From the NCBI GenBank assembly GCA_024516035.1, contig JAMCCL010000060.1, positions 57,054-121,053 on the forward strand: a DNA stretch of 64,000 nucleotides. The letters are read 5' to 3'. Below are positions 1 through 13,917 of this stretch, in pieces; within the stretch, counting starts at the first letter, position 1, and every line of letters begins with the position of its first letter. The position numbers were made by a program, and so were the translations under genes. Source of the DNA: Bactericera cockerelli. Its lineage: Eukaryota > Arthropoda > Insecta > Hemiptera > Triozidae. The notes under the pieces are model-generated. The model saw only the letters and a program-made list of their open reading frames with translations. It did not search any database and had not been told where the DNA came from.

Positions 1-794
1 AAATTTAAAAACCAAAAAAACAAACTTTTTATACCTTTTAGGTAATAGAAAAAAAAATGAAATGAAATATACAGGTGTCCCGTTTTTGAGCAAATATTTT
101 GGGGTGGTTTAGCCCACCCCTTTTTTTCCCCCAGGTCCCCAGAGTTCCCCTTGGGGGGAGAAAAGTTTTTTTAAAAAAAATAGCCATAAAATAAAATTTT
201 TTATTTCCCTGTATGGATAGTTATGCAAAAATTTTCCCCTTTAAATGCAGTTGGTTGCAAAAAAAAAATATTGAAAGAAACCCGAAAAATATTTAAAAAA
301 AAAAGTTTTTTATTTTTCTAAAATTCATTTTTCCCCATTTTCCCTTTGTGAATTTTTGGGAAATTTAAAAAATGCAATCTGCCTTTTTACTAGGTAAAAA
401 AATAACCCCTTTTCTTGTTGCCAATAAAAATTAAAAAATTCTTTTAGACGGTTTAAAAAGAAAGAATCCCTTTTTAAAAGGCAACCCCCAAAAGGGGGGA
501 AAACAATCTTTCGAATTAAAAAAAAAAAAAAAAAATTAACCCCTTTTTTAAAATTTTTTTATGATTATGACAATTTTGCCGTAAATATTAAAAGAACAAC
601 AATTTTTTTTTTTTTTTTTCATGTTATGATTTTAAATTTGGGGGTTTTTTTTTTTCACAATATAAGGAAGCCAGAATTAAGGACCTTTTTTTTTTCTTGA
701 AATCCCATTTTATTTTCGTATAATTCCCCATGGTCGTGCTTACATTTAAAAAACCCCCCCAAAAACCCCAAAAAAAAAAAAACCGAAAAAAATC

Positions 795-850
795 CAAATC
801 CCTGGAATTCGAAGCCAGGTCACCCCCGCTGCAAGCCCGGCCCCTCGAAC
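795..850 (-). repeat. Degraded tRNA-like SINE head (remnant)
   Basis: Read on the minus strand, the segment contains a stretch resembling a Pol III B box (GGCTTCGAATTCC), preceded by a GC-rich tRNA-arm-like stretch. It lies in smeared sequence, so neither folding nor boundaries can be judged. It could also be chance. Confidence 0.25.
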
Positions 851-3800
851 TCGCCTTTCCCTTTTTATAGAAAGCCTTTTTTACTAAATTTTTTTTATTT
901 TTTTTTTTTAAAAAAAAATAAAAAAAAAAAATGCCAATTGTGGCACAATACTTTTTCGTGATTGTTTCCCTTGACCCCCAATTTTTTTAGAGATGTAAAA
1001 TAAAAATTTAAAATGCATATTTGCATATACTACAATTTTTTTCAAAATCAGGTGTATTGTTCAAAGATATAAGCGTGAAAAAAAATTTGGGGTTTCAGGC
1101 GCATGGTCTCTTCCCCCCAAAATCCCGGGAAACAAATTTTTATAAATTTAAAGGGGGACCATCTAAAAAAAATTTTCCCCAAAAGTGTGCAAAATTTCTT
1201 TAAAAAAACCCCTTGTGTAGTTTCCGAGATTTGGGGTTAAAAAGGAAAATATTTTTAAACCGAAACCCAAAACGGCCAAAAACCCAAATTTGGGCCCCAA
1301 AATTTAATAAACCCCCAGAAAAAGAAAAAAATTTTAAAAGGAACAAAAAATATTTTTTTTTTTAAAAAAACGAAAAAATACTTCCTTTTTCCTAATATTA
1401 AAATTTTTCCCCGGAAGTAAAAATAGAAAGCAAACTTCAATAATAAAATTAAAAATAAAATAACTGAAGTAGATATTATCATTTGGTTTTTCTAAAATCA
1501 AGCTCAGAGAAATCGGGAAAAAAAATTTTTTCATAAACGCAGAACCCTGGAAATGGGAAATTTTTCCCATAAAGCAGAATAGAAAAACCAACTATTCCCA
1601 GCTTTTATTGATTGAAAATTTGATTGAAACAAAAAAAAGTTCAAATTTTTTTTTAATTCGGGAAAATTTGGGGGGGAAAAAGGGGGGGTGGGTGATTGAG
1701 AGTTGGGGGGGAAAAAAAAAGGGAAAAAAGAAAGAAAAAAAAGGAAAGAAAGAGAAAGAGAAAGAAAAGGGGAGGGGAAAGGGGGGGGAGAGAAGAGAAA
1801 AGGGAAAAAAAAAAAAAAAAGGTGGGTTTTAAAAATAACAAGGGGGGGTTTTAAGCCCCAAAGCTTTTTTCTACCACCTAACCCAAAAGGGGGGGGGTTT
1901 TGGAGTTTTAAAAAAAAGAAGTAAAAGCGAAAGGTCAAAAAGGAAAAGGTAGAAAAAAAAGCAATGCTTTTTTTTTTGGGGCCATAACCTTTTTATTTTT
2001 TTTTTGCGAGCATTTGTTTTTTGCCACAAGCTTTTTTTTTGCTCACACGCAAAAAAAATTTTCCATTAAAAAGTTGGGGGGCTTTTTAAAAAAAAGGAAA
2101 AAGGGGGCCAAATACCCCGGGGTATTTACTTCCAAAAAAGCAATTCTTTTGTTTTAAAGGAAAACCCCAATTTTCTCTAAAAAAACTTTACGAATCCCGA
2201 CTCAGCAACCCCGAAATTTTCCCCCAAAGGGAAAAACTTTTTTTTTTTTCTGACTACGACCCAATGTTTTTCCATGCATTAGAACGGGAAACCCGGGGGA
2301 CTTTATACAGGGGAAAAAAATTTGGGTTTAATTTATTTATTTTAATAAAAATTTTTATTAAACCCCCTTTTAAAAACACCCTTTTGGGGTTTGGGGAAAT
2401 TGGGGTTTTTTTGTGCCTTTTCTCTCTATCAACCAATTTTTTTGAAAAGGGGGAAACAAACAATAGAAAAAGCTAAAATTTACTTGAGTTTTCCCCCAAA
2501 AATTCGGTCCCTTGGGGGAAAACAAAGGGGGGCATTTTCGATAAATTTAGTCCCCCCAAACAGATTCTGTGTACCCCCATTTTTTTAGGGGCCTGCCTTG
2601 TCCCCCACGAGAATTTTTCTGAACCCACTCTTCTTTTTTAAAAAGAAAAGGGGCCTCCCCGGGGACAAAAACGGGTCAGATCTAGATAAACTAATTTAAA
2701 CAAAAAGTTTTAAAATTTGTCCCCCCCTTTTTAATAAACCCATTTGTAAAAAGGATCGGTTTTTAAGCGGGAGATTGCCATGGGGCGCTTTTAGCCTTTT
2801 TTCTATCCCCCTTCCCCCGTTTTTCCCCGGAAAGGGACATAAAGCAAAAAAATAAAAACCACCAGGGCACCCCGGGAATTTTAGGTAGGCTTTAAATTTA
2901 AAATTACCCAGAAAAAAAAAAAATTTTTTAAAAGACGGGAAACAAGAGATGTATTTACGATTTTGCTATTTTTATTTAAGTACAAAAAAGGGCCCCCCAT
3001 AGCAAGTACAACCCTTGTAATGGGGTTTTTTTTGGGCACGATAGATTTATTAAAAAATGATTTTTTTTGAGCGCAATAATGGATTAAAATTCCGGAATAA
3101 AAAAAAAAAAAAAAAATTTTGGGGGTTATTTTTTTTTAATAATGGCAAAACTTTTCCCGGGGAAAAGTTCTCGTGGGTCCCCGAATTCAATCGATATAAA
3201 GCCCCCAGAGTGGGGGTTTTCCGTTTTGGGCCCCGTTTTTTAATTTTTAAAAAAAAGTTATGTTTACCTTTTTTTAAATGGGGAAAAAATTTAAATTCCC
3301 CCTTTTTGCAAAAAAAAGCCCACCAAAAATTTTTTTACGAGAAAATTGGATTTTAATGTATATTTTTATCAAAATAAAGGGTTTTTTAGGGGGGAAGAGT
3401 AAAAGGCAACAGTAAAAATAAAGAAAAAACCCCAAAAAAAGACAAAATAAAAAAGTAAAAAAGAAAAAAAAATAATTTTCCCCCCCCAAAGGGGGGTTAT
3501 TTTTTGTGGGGGTCCTTCCAAACCCTTTAATGTAATCAAAAAAATGTTTTTTTTTATTTCTTAATTAAATTTTTTCCTTTTTTCTATATACAATAAACCC
3601 CCAATTTTTTCCAAAAAACCCTTTCTCATCAATCATCATTTAAATAAAAAAATTAATGTTTAATAGATTTTTAAAAAAAATTTTTTTAAAAAAAGTTTTT
3701 AAATTTTTAAAAAACTAAAAAAAAAAATAAATGTTTCATTGAAGAATCCTGTTTAAAATTTTTTTAAAAAACCAAAAAAATTATTAACCCCAAAAAAAAC

Positions 3801-5852
3801 ATTATAGAGGCGCCCCCCCCACCCGTTTAAGTGAATTTTTAATTTTTTTAAGAAATTTTATATTGTTTTTAAAATAGGGAAAAAGCACTTAAATTTTTTG
3901 CCCGGAAAATCCCAAAATAAGTCTTTTAAAAATTTTTTGGAAACTTTATGTAAAAAACTTTTCATTTCGTCCCTTTTTTTAAGGGGGGTCCCAAATAAAG
4001 ATTTTCCCCGTTAAAAGGGCGAGCATGTTTGTCGCGAGCGATGTTTTTTTTTCGAACTTTGAATGACGGGGGGATGTGGGTTGGGGGTTTATTCTGTAAA
4101 CTTTCATTTCTCTATTATTTAAAAAATTTTAAATTGTTTTTTTCAAAAAAGGGGGCGGGGGGGGAAAGGGGGGGAGCAGAAGCACTTGTTGAAAAACCCC
4201 GGTTCCCCCGCTTCGGGGAAAAAAATTTCTTTTGCTTCTCCCTGGGGGGGGGAACTCCGTTTATTTTGAGCTCCTCTTTTTGGGATAATTTTTTGCACCT
4301 CAGCAGTGGGGGGGCCGTCCCTTGGTGTTTGTTTGTTATCCCCCCAGAACCCCCGATTACATAAAAATTTTTTCCCCCGGGGGGAAGCTAAGGGTAATTA
4401 TTTTTTTAAAAAAAAAAAAACCCCCATTTATGGGGAGATAAAATTAACGTAAGCCTTACAGACATTGTAATAACTTTTAAACTTTAAAATCACTTTTTAA
4501 AAAAGTAAATTAAAACACATTAAAAAACTTTGGGGCCCCGTTGGGAATTTTTAAACTGGGGTTGCGACATTTCCCCCGGGCAAACCGGGGTGGGTGGGAT
4601 GATCCCCTTTTTCCGGGTTTGTTTTTTTCCCCGGGAAAGGAGTTTGTCCCCCTAAAACCCATGGGGGGATTTTGGGGGGGGGGGGGGGGTTTTGGACAAA
4701 TTGGTTTTAAAAAAAAGGGGAAAAAATTTTATTTTTTTTTTCCCGGTGAAAATCCCCAAAGGGAAATTGGGAAACTATTTTCTGTTTAGAGAAAAAAATT
4801 TTTTCAATTTTTTTTTGGGAAATGATACATATTAATTTTTTTATTTTATTTTACACAAGAAAATTTTAAAATCTTTTTGTAATGTGGGATCCAAACGGTC
4901 AATAATCCACAGGTGGGGTTTTTGGGGTTTTTTAAAACCCCGATGGCCAGACAAGAAAGGGTTTTGACCAATGTTAATAGAAAAAAAAATTTTGGGTTTT
5001 ACTAGTCCTAGTCGGGGGAAAAGGGATCTTGTTTTTAAAATTGAATCCCCCGGGGGTCCAAAATGGCAGTGAATATAATTTTTATTTTTTTTAATGTAGG
5101 ATTTTACCAAAAGTGAAGCCCTAAAATATGAAATCAAAAAAAATATGTATCATTCATTACAAAAGTGTCAAAAAAAAAAATCCTTTAGGAAAAATTTTTG
5201 AAAAAAAAAATTTATTCACAAAACCCGTTTTATTGCCCCCTTTTTTAACCCCATTCTTTTTCCCCCTCCCATCATCCCCAGTCTTTTTCCCCCTTCCCTG
5301 ATGGTTTTTTTTTAATTGAAAAAAATTTTTTCCCCTTCTGTTTTTGGGTTTGTTTATTTTGGGGAAGTTTTTCTCTGTTTTATTTTAAACTTTGTACTGA
5401 AAGAACGCTCTATGTACACGATACTTTTTTCCCCCCCAAACCCCCCTTCATGCTCAAAAGAAAAAAAATTCTAACATTTTTTGTTTGTGGTTGGAAAAGT
5501 AACATGATTGATTTTTAAATTTTTTTAAAACCCGTTTAAAACCTATTATTTGTTTAGTGACTTATGTATTGGGAAAAATAAATCACAAAAAATTTTTCCC
5601 AAAAAAAAAAAAGTTTGGTGAATATAAAATTTAAACTAGTGTTTCTTCCCCTAACAGGAGGAAAAGGGGGGGTAGTGCCCAGGGGGAAAATTTTTAAAGG
5701 TACTTCCCCCCCCTTTAAAATAAAGCATATTTTATTCCCCGTTAATTTTTAAAGGGTTATATTTTTTTTTTAAAAAAGGGGGCGACTCCGAACAAGGGGG
5801 TTGGGAATTTTCCCCCAAAAAAAAAATTTTTTGAAATAAAAATTTTTTTTTT

Positions 5853-5915
5853 ACCGTTGCCCAGGAGTTAGCGCGCTAGGGAAATTTAAACTGGGTTCGA
5901 TCCCCGCGGGCAGGA
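5853..5915 (+). repeat. Degraded tRNA-derived SINE head
   Basis: The segment shows an A-box-like stretch (CAGGAGTTAGCGCG), then an anticodon-arm-like region and a good B box (GGGTTCGATCCCC), in the order and spacing of a tRNA. A T-rich tail follows instead of a clean acceptor stem. Several tRNA-headed SINEs occur in the clean part of the window, so a smeared SINE copy is more likely than a functional tRNA gene. Confidence 0.35.
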
Positions 5916-8900
5916 ATTTTTTTGCTCTGTACTTTTGGTGTTCCGGGGGCCCCTCCCACCTCGTGAGTAAAAATTTTTTTTTAATTTTTTGGTAAACGAC
6001 CAGTGGGCCGGGGATTAAAACCCAAATAAAAAGAAAAATTTAAAGTAATAGAATTTTTGGGGGAAAATCATGAAGGCTCCCCCCTTAAGTAAAAAGTTTT
6101 GAAAAAAAATTTGTGAAGTTTTCCTTTGGTTAAAAAAATTTTTTTTTAACAAAAAAATTTAAAATTCCTTTTCCATAACCAAAAACAAATATTGGAAAAT
6201 AAAGCTTTTGTTTAGTAGTTTGTTTTCCGGGGAAAAAATGTTGAAAAAAAAAACAAACCAAAAACGAAAAAAAAAACCCTTTTGGTTAAAAAAAATTTTT
6301 GGTGTTTTTATTTGGGGCCATTGAAAAAAATTAAAATTTTTTGTTTCAAAATTTGTTTTTAAATTTTCATTTGGGGTACCGTACCTTTTTCGATCCAAAA
6401 TAAATCACGTGACAAGGGTAAATCAAATTGATATGTGAATGAGCAAGCAAATCCCTTGATTTCCCAGGGGGAAAGAATATTGTAAAGTTTGGTTTTTTCC
6501 CCCGGGGGGAAAATTAAGGACAGTACCCACATTAAAACCCCCAAACCCGTGAAAAGGGTTTTGGTCGTTTTTCAGCCCGTACAGCAAAAAAAAGGGATCA
6601 TTGAAAATGGCCAAAAAAGTATTTAAAATTTTTTTCCTAAAAAACAAAAAAATTTTTTCAATTGAAATGCCCCGGGGGTTTTGCAAAAGAATATTCAAAA
6701 AAAATACTTTGAATTAAAAAATTTTTTTTCATGTGACGGGAAAAAAACTTGCCCAAAAGAAGGCCCTTTGAGTTTTTTAAAAAAATTTCTTATAAAAATA
6801 TGTATAATGTATTGTTAAAACTATAAAAAATCAATCAAAACAAATTATTAAAAAAAATTCCTCGATTTGCCAAAAATTTTTTGTAAAAAAGGGATGAGAG
6901 AAAAACCTCCGTTGATTTGTGATGTGATTCGCTGTTCAAAAAGCCCTTTTTCTTTTTTAAACATCTGCATTTAAAATTAAAACATGAAAATTTTTCGCGG
7001 GGCCACCCATTATCCCAAAATTTGGAACATACAGGGGGTTGTTGCTTTGAAATGATGGGTTAAGTATAAAAACAAACAGCAATAAATAATTCCACAGTTT
7101 TACATTTTTCCACAAAAATTTGAAAAAAAAAAATATATAACTCAAGTTTCTGACAAAAAGCGGGGATCCCCAGAAATTTTTGACTCATTTAAATTAAAAA
7201 GCCCAAAATTTTTGAACAGAATGTTGTTTTTTAAATTTTTTTAAGCCAAACCCCAAAATGGGGGTTTTGAAAAAAAAAGCCATAGCAATATTTTAAAAAA
7301 ATATCAAGAATTCAAGATTAAAAGAATAGCATGGAAAATTTTTAGGGGGGTTTATGACTTTTTTTTTTAAAAAAAAATTTTGAAAAATTTAAAAAAAAAA
7401 AAAAACAAATATCAAGTTTCAGAAAAAATTTAAAGATAAATCCCAAATATATTTTAAAAAAAAAAGTTTTTAAAAAAATTTTTAAAAGGGGGTTTGTTTA
7501 GATTTTTAATTTAAAATAATATGATTTACATATTCCCAAATTATATTAGTTAACAACCCAGTAACAATATTGATGTTATGCGGGGAAGACGTAAAAGAAA
7601 ACGTAGGTAAAAGGGGTTGGGAAAAAAGGATATTTTTCAAGAAGGTTACCTCAATTTTTTTTTGGGTTAATTAAAAAATGTTTAGACTTATTTTCCCATT
7701 AAAAATGAAAATTTGACTTAGCGCTAATATTCGGAAAGTGGGGGGAAAAAACCCCTGTTATTTGTAAAGCTTCTGCTTCATTTTTTTTAAATTAAACGCG
7801 TGATTTTTTGATCAAAGAAAAAAGGGGGTTCAAGGAAAATTTTTTTAATGTATGACAAAAAAAGAAACCAAAAATTTTCCTCTTATTTTTAAATTTTAGA
7901 TACGTCGGAAGTAAGAAAAGGGGAATTTTAACCGTTTTTTGGGGGCCAAAAAAAACGACCCCCCGTTACATAAGGAAAAAAAAAAACGATTTTTGTGATT
8001 ACCCAAAAATTATTTTTCCCTATTTAAAGGGGATGACCTCGGAATGTGGATCATGGGAGGGTGCTCGTAGGGGCTCTGAGTGGAACGGGTGACTTTTGGG
8101 GGCCCTGCTCGGAGCACGGCTGCGCGTGTGAGACTAAAGGGGGAAAACCCTTGACCCCGCCAAAAAAAGAGAAACATCAAAATGTAGGTTAACCCCCTAA
8201 AAAATTTTTTAAGAAACTTATCGCTCAATGCTTGAAATCGGGCAAGTTTAAAAAAAACCAGGGGCGATTTTAGCAGATTTTTTTTTTATTGGGAAAAAAA
8301 AATGATATGGGAACTTCTTAATAAAAAGCGGGAGTTTTCACAGGAAAGCCTTTTTCAGTTTGTTGAGAATCCTTTTTTAATTTTTTTTTTTTTTTTTTTC
8401 AAAAAAAGGGTTTAAGAAAATTCATAAAAAACCCCAATTTACTAATTTATGAGCCTATTTCTATACCGAAAACCCGCCTAAAAAGTCATTTTTACGTATG
8501 GCTTCGTCCCGTTTGAGGGCTTAAAAAGGTGGTTAAAAGTACAATGGTAGCGTGAGAGAAAAAAAAACAAGTCACTCTTCCCCACCGGGGCTTCCCGTCA
8601 AGAGAAATTGAAACTTTAAATGAGATTTCTAACATTTCCAGAAGAATGTCTGTCCTCCTCTTTCCGCAGGTAAAAATAATATGCAAAGGGTCGGACTTTA
8701 CAGGGGGGGAAAAGCACCAAAAATTTAAGCTATTGGCTTCAGTTTTAAAAAGGAGTGGTTAATTTTAGTTTAGATTTTTAAGAAAACCCCCGACCACTTT
8801 TGCTATTGGGTTTCTTATCAAAATTTTAAATAAAAGTATTTTTTTCTTTTAAAAAAAAAATACTTACAAAAAAATACCATCCTTTTTGGTATCCCCCAAA

Positions 8901-9649
8901 AATACTACACTAATTTCCGGGGGTAAAAAGAAGGGGGAGATCTTTTTGAAATTAGCCCAGGTGAAAAAAGGGGGGGAAAAACCCTACCCCGCCTGACTCC
9001 AACTATCCCCCAAAACAAAAATTGTGGTTGTAAAAAAAATCCTCCTCGATTGTTTTCCAAAATAAATTTAAAAATTCACAGGGACGGTATGTGAAGTTTT
9101 TGGTGTTCAAGAAAATAAGAATTTTAAAACCTAAGAAAATAATTACCCATTTTACAACCCCGAAGAATCAAAAAACCCAAAATTTTTGTGCGGGTTTAAG
9201 AAATAAAATAATCGCCTAAAGAAATATGTTTTTGCAAGATCGCGGGGGGGGTGAGGTAAAACCCCCCCCAAAAAAACCTCAATCAATTTTGTGTAGTGAA
9301 GACAAGGAAAAAAAAACTTGTACCCCAGTTTAAAATTTTTTAAACTGGCCCCGGGGGAAAAAAATCGGGCTATTTTAAACAAATTCCCTTTTAATTGGTT
9401 TCCCCGCGTTCGGCAGAATTGGGGTGGGGGGGTAACTTCGATAAGTCTGGGGGTTGTTGGTTCTTTAAATGGGGAAGATTTAGAAACAAGTTCACATGGA
9501 TTTTTGCCAGGGGAAAATTCAAGGCAGACAAAAGCAAAAAAAAGGGTAAATTTAAAAACAACCCCCTCCTTTTTTGGGCTTAAAACTTGGCAATTCACTG
9601 CGGTCGAAGGATCTAAAATTTTTTGGGGAAATTTTTAAAAAAAAATTTC

Positions 9650-12500
9650 AAGTTTTTTTTTTTTTATGAAAACAAAAAAAAGAGATTTTTTTAGTGTTAT
9701 GGAAAAAACCAAAGGGGGCAAAATTTTCTTGCATTTTGTTGAAAACGAAAAGGTAGAAAAAGGGGACACAGATTTCTTTTTGGAAAACACGAAAAAGGAG
9801 AGAAGAGGGGGCCAAAACAGAAAAATATATTACCTGAGAAGGCGGGAAGCACACAAACGAAAATGACTTGAATAAGAAGTCCCCGCCATTGGTACCTACT
9901 ACGGGGACTTTACACTGTACAATGTGATTCGCGAACACATGTCCATTAATCAAGACAGAGGCAAAATAGTTTGCACTAACGTTCATAGGTCAGGATCAAA
10001 CATTGCATTTGATCCGGCTCCATCTCTCATAGGACTACATTAGAAATTAGAAACATATAACATTAAAAAACAAAAGAAGTTTCCCAAAAGTATGAAAAAT
10101 GGATCTCATTTCCCAATACTTTTTTTACTTTTCAGTAAACTATCATTGGAGAGAATTTTCTTTTAGAATCAAATATTAATGAAAAGTCCCCCCCCGTGGC
10201 TCCTTTATAAAGGGAATTTTCTTTAGTACCTTTTACAATTTAATCATACTAAAAAAAAAAAAAGCGGCAAACCACGAATAAAATAGCATGACACCATCCG
10301 ATAGCTTCCATAACCAGTGAAACATTAACTATTCTTTAATGCATAAAAGAACAGAAAATTCTTCAAATTTTTTCTCGAAATTTCCTTGATTCTTTTATTA
10401 TTCAAGTACCCTTCTTTATGATCCGCGAAATTGCTGGTAAAGAACTGCTAATATGAGAACAACATTGCCAAAAGATTCTCGAGTACCGTTTGGTTTATTG
10501 ACTTTTATGGGAGGACCGAAATTGTAGTTTTTTTCAAAGAAAAACTAAAAATATTCAACATGATTTTCTTACCGTTTAAATACGTTACGTTCTCTCACTT
10601 TTTTTTCTGCTAGTCGCGTAATTGTGTTTTTCGAAAAAAAAAAAACCCTTCTAGCAACCTTTATTATTATTTATCCTGAAAGGGGTTTGAAAACTACAGA
10701 ATCAACATTTGAGCACTAGTGAGGTTTCGATTTCGACTGCTCTAATATGGTGGAATTTAGATTTGACACACCCCCCTTCAGACCAAATATACAATACACA
10801 ACACACTAAACACGTATCCGAAATCAAATTTCGAAAAAGTAAAAGTTAAAACCTCAGGGCGAATGCGAAAAAAATGTATGGGAGCGGGAAAGTCGTTGAG
10901 TTTATTACAATTAAAATTAATGAAAATTAATTCCTGTACCCCTGAATCCCAGAAATGTCCAATAATTTTCAGATTTCTTTTTGTTTTAATTAAAGTTTCA
11001 TGTACTAACATCCAATACCCTCCAGTCAATAAAACTGTCAAGTGCTTGAAGAAGGCGCGACGAAAGCTTCAAGACAAAAATTTAAACCCCGGATTAAAGT
11101 AAAAAAAACATTGATTTAATTTAATCTATTTGCGTGTTTTTTTCCACCAGCTGGGGGGAGAAGCTTGCCAACTTTTCCGTCTAGAAGACCTTCCTTTGGC
11201 TGGTGGACTGCGTGGAAACTTAGGCTTTTATTGCTAACATGCTAGCTCTCCCCCTAGTTGGGGTTCTAAAGTCCCTTTTAACATCAAGGCTCGTTACCAG
11301 TTAATGAAGCCATAAGTTGAATCAATTACGGGAGTCATAAAACCCCCTGCTCTATTGATAAATGTGGTAGAGTTGGAGACTTACTATTTCTGTACTCAAG
11401 GTTTTTTTCCCCCACGAAGATGTTTTGGGAAATTAAAAATAGTGGTTAGGACTTGGGACAATCTTGCTACTTCTCAAATTGTTTTTTTACTCACAAGTGC
11501 TCATTTTATACGTAGAAAATGATAAAACAAAGTATTTTAAAGATAATAAAATCAAAAATTTTGTTAACACAGTTGTTCTTTGCGTGCTTGCCTGAGTCAT
11601 CCTTTATTAGAAGGCCAGAAAAATAACAAACTCCTCTCGACAAAGTCTGGAAAAATTTTGAAGAGTAAGTCCTATCCTACTGAGGTCTACCAAAAGGGGT
11701 ATATTTTTGTGTCCTGAAATTTTCTTCATTTCTGAACTTTACATACCAAACAAGACCCCAAAACCCCTTTAAAACAGACCATTGACTGTAACTAAAATAT
11801 TTCCAGAACTAAAAAAAAAATAAAATAAAACGTTCAGCGTTCTGGTACAGTTAAAGTCTGGTTCTCAAGTTCCAGAGACAACCTGGGACCATAACTACGC
11901 TACAGAATTCGTTTTTGATGATAATGAAGGTACATAGTTTCATTTACATACAAAGGCTTTAAAACTTCAAAAACCGTATAAAAGTAAATATTGATGTATA
12001 ACAAATTACTTTCGATATTCTTTATTAAAAAATATAAAATTTCAGTATGGTTATATAAAAATTTGGTTATTGTTATTTATTTTTTCAGCTTTTTACCATC
12101 ACCATACCATGTATAATCACCAAGTTATTACATAATCTTGGTAATAATGCCATAACATTTTTTTTTTAAAAAGTCACACATCATTCTTTTCATTCAATTT
12201 CTTGAGGAGGACACTAAAAAAAATCAACAAAAAATCACGTTTTCAGTTAAAAAAAAAATCTTATTAAAAAACCAAAAATTTTTTAAACGGTTGGACCAGT
12301 TCCCCCTGAAGAAACAATACCGGCGCAAGGCTCCTAAATTTGAGCCCCGCGTGAAACATCAAAATCAGCTCAAAATTGGCGAGGGAGAGGGGCTAAAGTG
12401 CAAGGATGGGGCGTTCACACGAGGCAAAACTACGCAACAACTCAACTGGCAGGCATTGAGTAAATAGAATAGTGTATTTTTGTTCCTTCATAGGTGTCAA
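9650..12500. other. Transition zone from smeared to normal sequence
   Basis: Homopolymer smearing thins out progressively across this interval, with remaining islands near 10190, 10250, 10630, 11140-11160 and 12170-12300. I see no splice-supported exon. The short open frames (for example 10863-11102) show no recognisable domain. Confidence 0.55.
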
Positions 12501-12629
12501 GATGAAAATTTCTAGGATTATTTAGTTTATTATAATAAATAAATAATCCTATAAAAAAATAAACTAAAAAAAGAAAAAAAATAATTGTTTATTCACTATA
12601 AAAATAAAAATGAATTGAATTGAAAAAAA

Positions 12630-12760
12630 CACCTTGTGGAAGGTAAACCACCAGGCGAATTAATGCTCAAACATTTTCTATCACCCAACCCTGATATCTT
12701 ATTTCCTATGTGGTCCAAGCTCAAAATTTTTGAGGAAAAATCCATGCATGGGGTGGGATG
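12630..12760 (-). repeat. SINE body fragment, same family as 22329-22550
   Basis: On the + strand the order is TGGAAGGTAAACCACCAGGCG, then TTAATGCTCAAACATTTTCTA, then CACCCAACCCTG, and then GAGGAAAAATCCATGCATGG. These are the reverse complements of the 3' body motifs of the tRNA-derived SINEs at 22329-22550 and 35420-35611. The tRNA-like head is missing or too diverged to see. Confidence 0.5.
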
Positions 12761-13917
12761 TTGCCCACATTTGTTTAGGGTTGGGATAGTCCAACCTCTT
12801 CCACCAGGTTGAGGTTGGGTTGGGTTTTTGGCTCTTCTACTTCCAAATTTTACAGGGATCCCCCCCTAACACCCTGGGGAGCCTTTCAATTTTTGTTATT
12901 GTCTCTTGCCCTGACATGGTTTGTACTGTCACCTTTAACGTCCCCCGAGGAGACGAAAAAAAAAAATAAACCAACAAAACCAAAAAAACTAGGGTACGAG
13001 TAAACCCAAAAACTTGGTACCCAAAGTTGGTATTTCTCAGACCAACTGTGATTTTAGAGCAACAGAAAAAGAACTGTAGCAATTCACCTTTTCTATACTA
13101 CTGCCCCATTCATACAAATGTATACTCATCCAACTATACAGAGCAAAGTCATTAATATAACATTTCAGCACATAATTTTTACATACGGGCATCTCTTTTC
13201 TTAAGCATTCTAGAAATCACCTACTTGATTAAGTAGAGTTCTCAGGTAAAACAAGCTGAATATGTATATCACAACATCATATCCAGTTAAGTAAGATGGA
13301 GATATCATGTACATTAGGAGTAATGCATTAATTGAAAGCATAATAATTATAATTATCATTACTGCCATTATTATGTATGTGTTTGGTTAGTGTACATCAG
13401 CCTCCTGAGGACAAACGAGTAGCTGTGGCTATTGTGGACTGTGGTAAGAGAAAACAATCCGTGGTGGCCTTACAAGCTTAATCCAATTATCTTCTCGTAC
13501 ATAGGTATTTAAGTAATCAATTGTTCAGGTAATTTTTTGTAACAAAATTATTGTTTTATCTTATATGAATCTCTATTGTAAACTCTTTTATTTAGAAACA
13601 CATTTTTCTTATATATTCTTTTCTATTCTAATAATTCAATATCCAACATCTTGCCTCTACGAAAACCGTGTGTCCCATGCCTGTGATAGTGCGGCTGTGC
13701 GATAACACACGATCCAGTTTGAAATGACGTCTTTCAAAATACATGTGTAATCGTCTTCATATTCATACGAATCACAATCGAGACATCTAAGTATGCAAAT
13801 TTCATATCAAGGACATGACATGTGCACAGGGTGTACTTGAGGTGCGTTTGCGCTCAGTCCAAGTGGTACGGAAGTATTAGACATCATCAGGACGAGAATG
13901 TGAACGCCTCACTCGTC

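Larger units (their letters stand above)
1..9650. other. Smeared low-quality sequence, no interpretable genes
   Basis: This stretch is dominated by A, T, G and C homopolymer runs of 4-15 bases, and blocks such as ccccgggg and aaaattttt recur every few dozen bases. That texture is absent from 13-54 kb. It looks like real genomic DNA in which bases have been replaced by or merged with their neighbours. The matching right flank supports this, because a recognisable RPA1 exon survives there in smeared form. Open frames here encode Lys/Phe/Gly/Pro-rich strings with no domain character and are not annotated. Only two tRNA-like remnants can be picked out. Confidence 0.8.

Noticed and set aside
1608..1938. 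Open frames in smeared sequence, including 59124-59621, 61506-61919 and 62164-62493
   Set aside because: They consist of Lys/Phe/Gly/Pro strings from homopolymer runs, often open on both strands, and are not protein-like.
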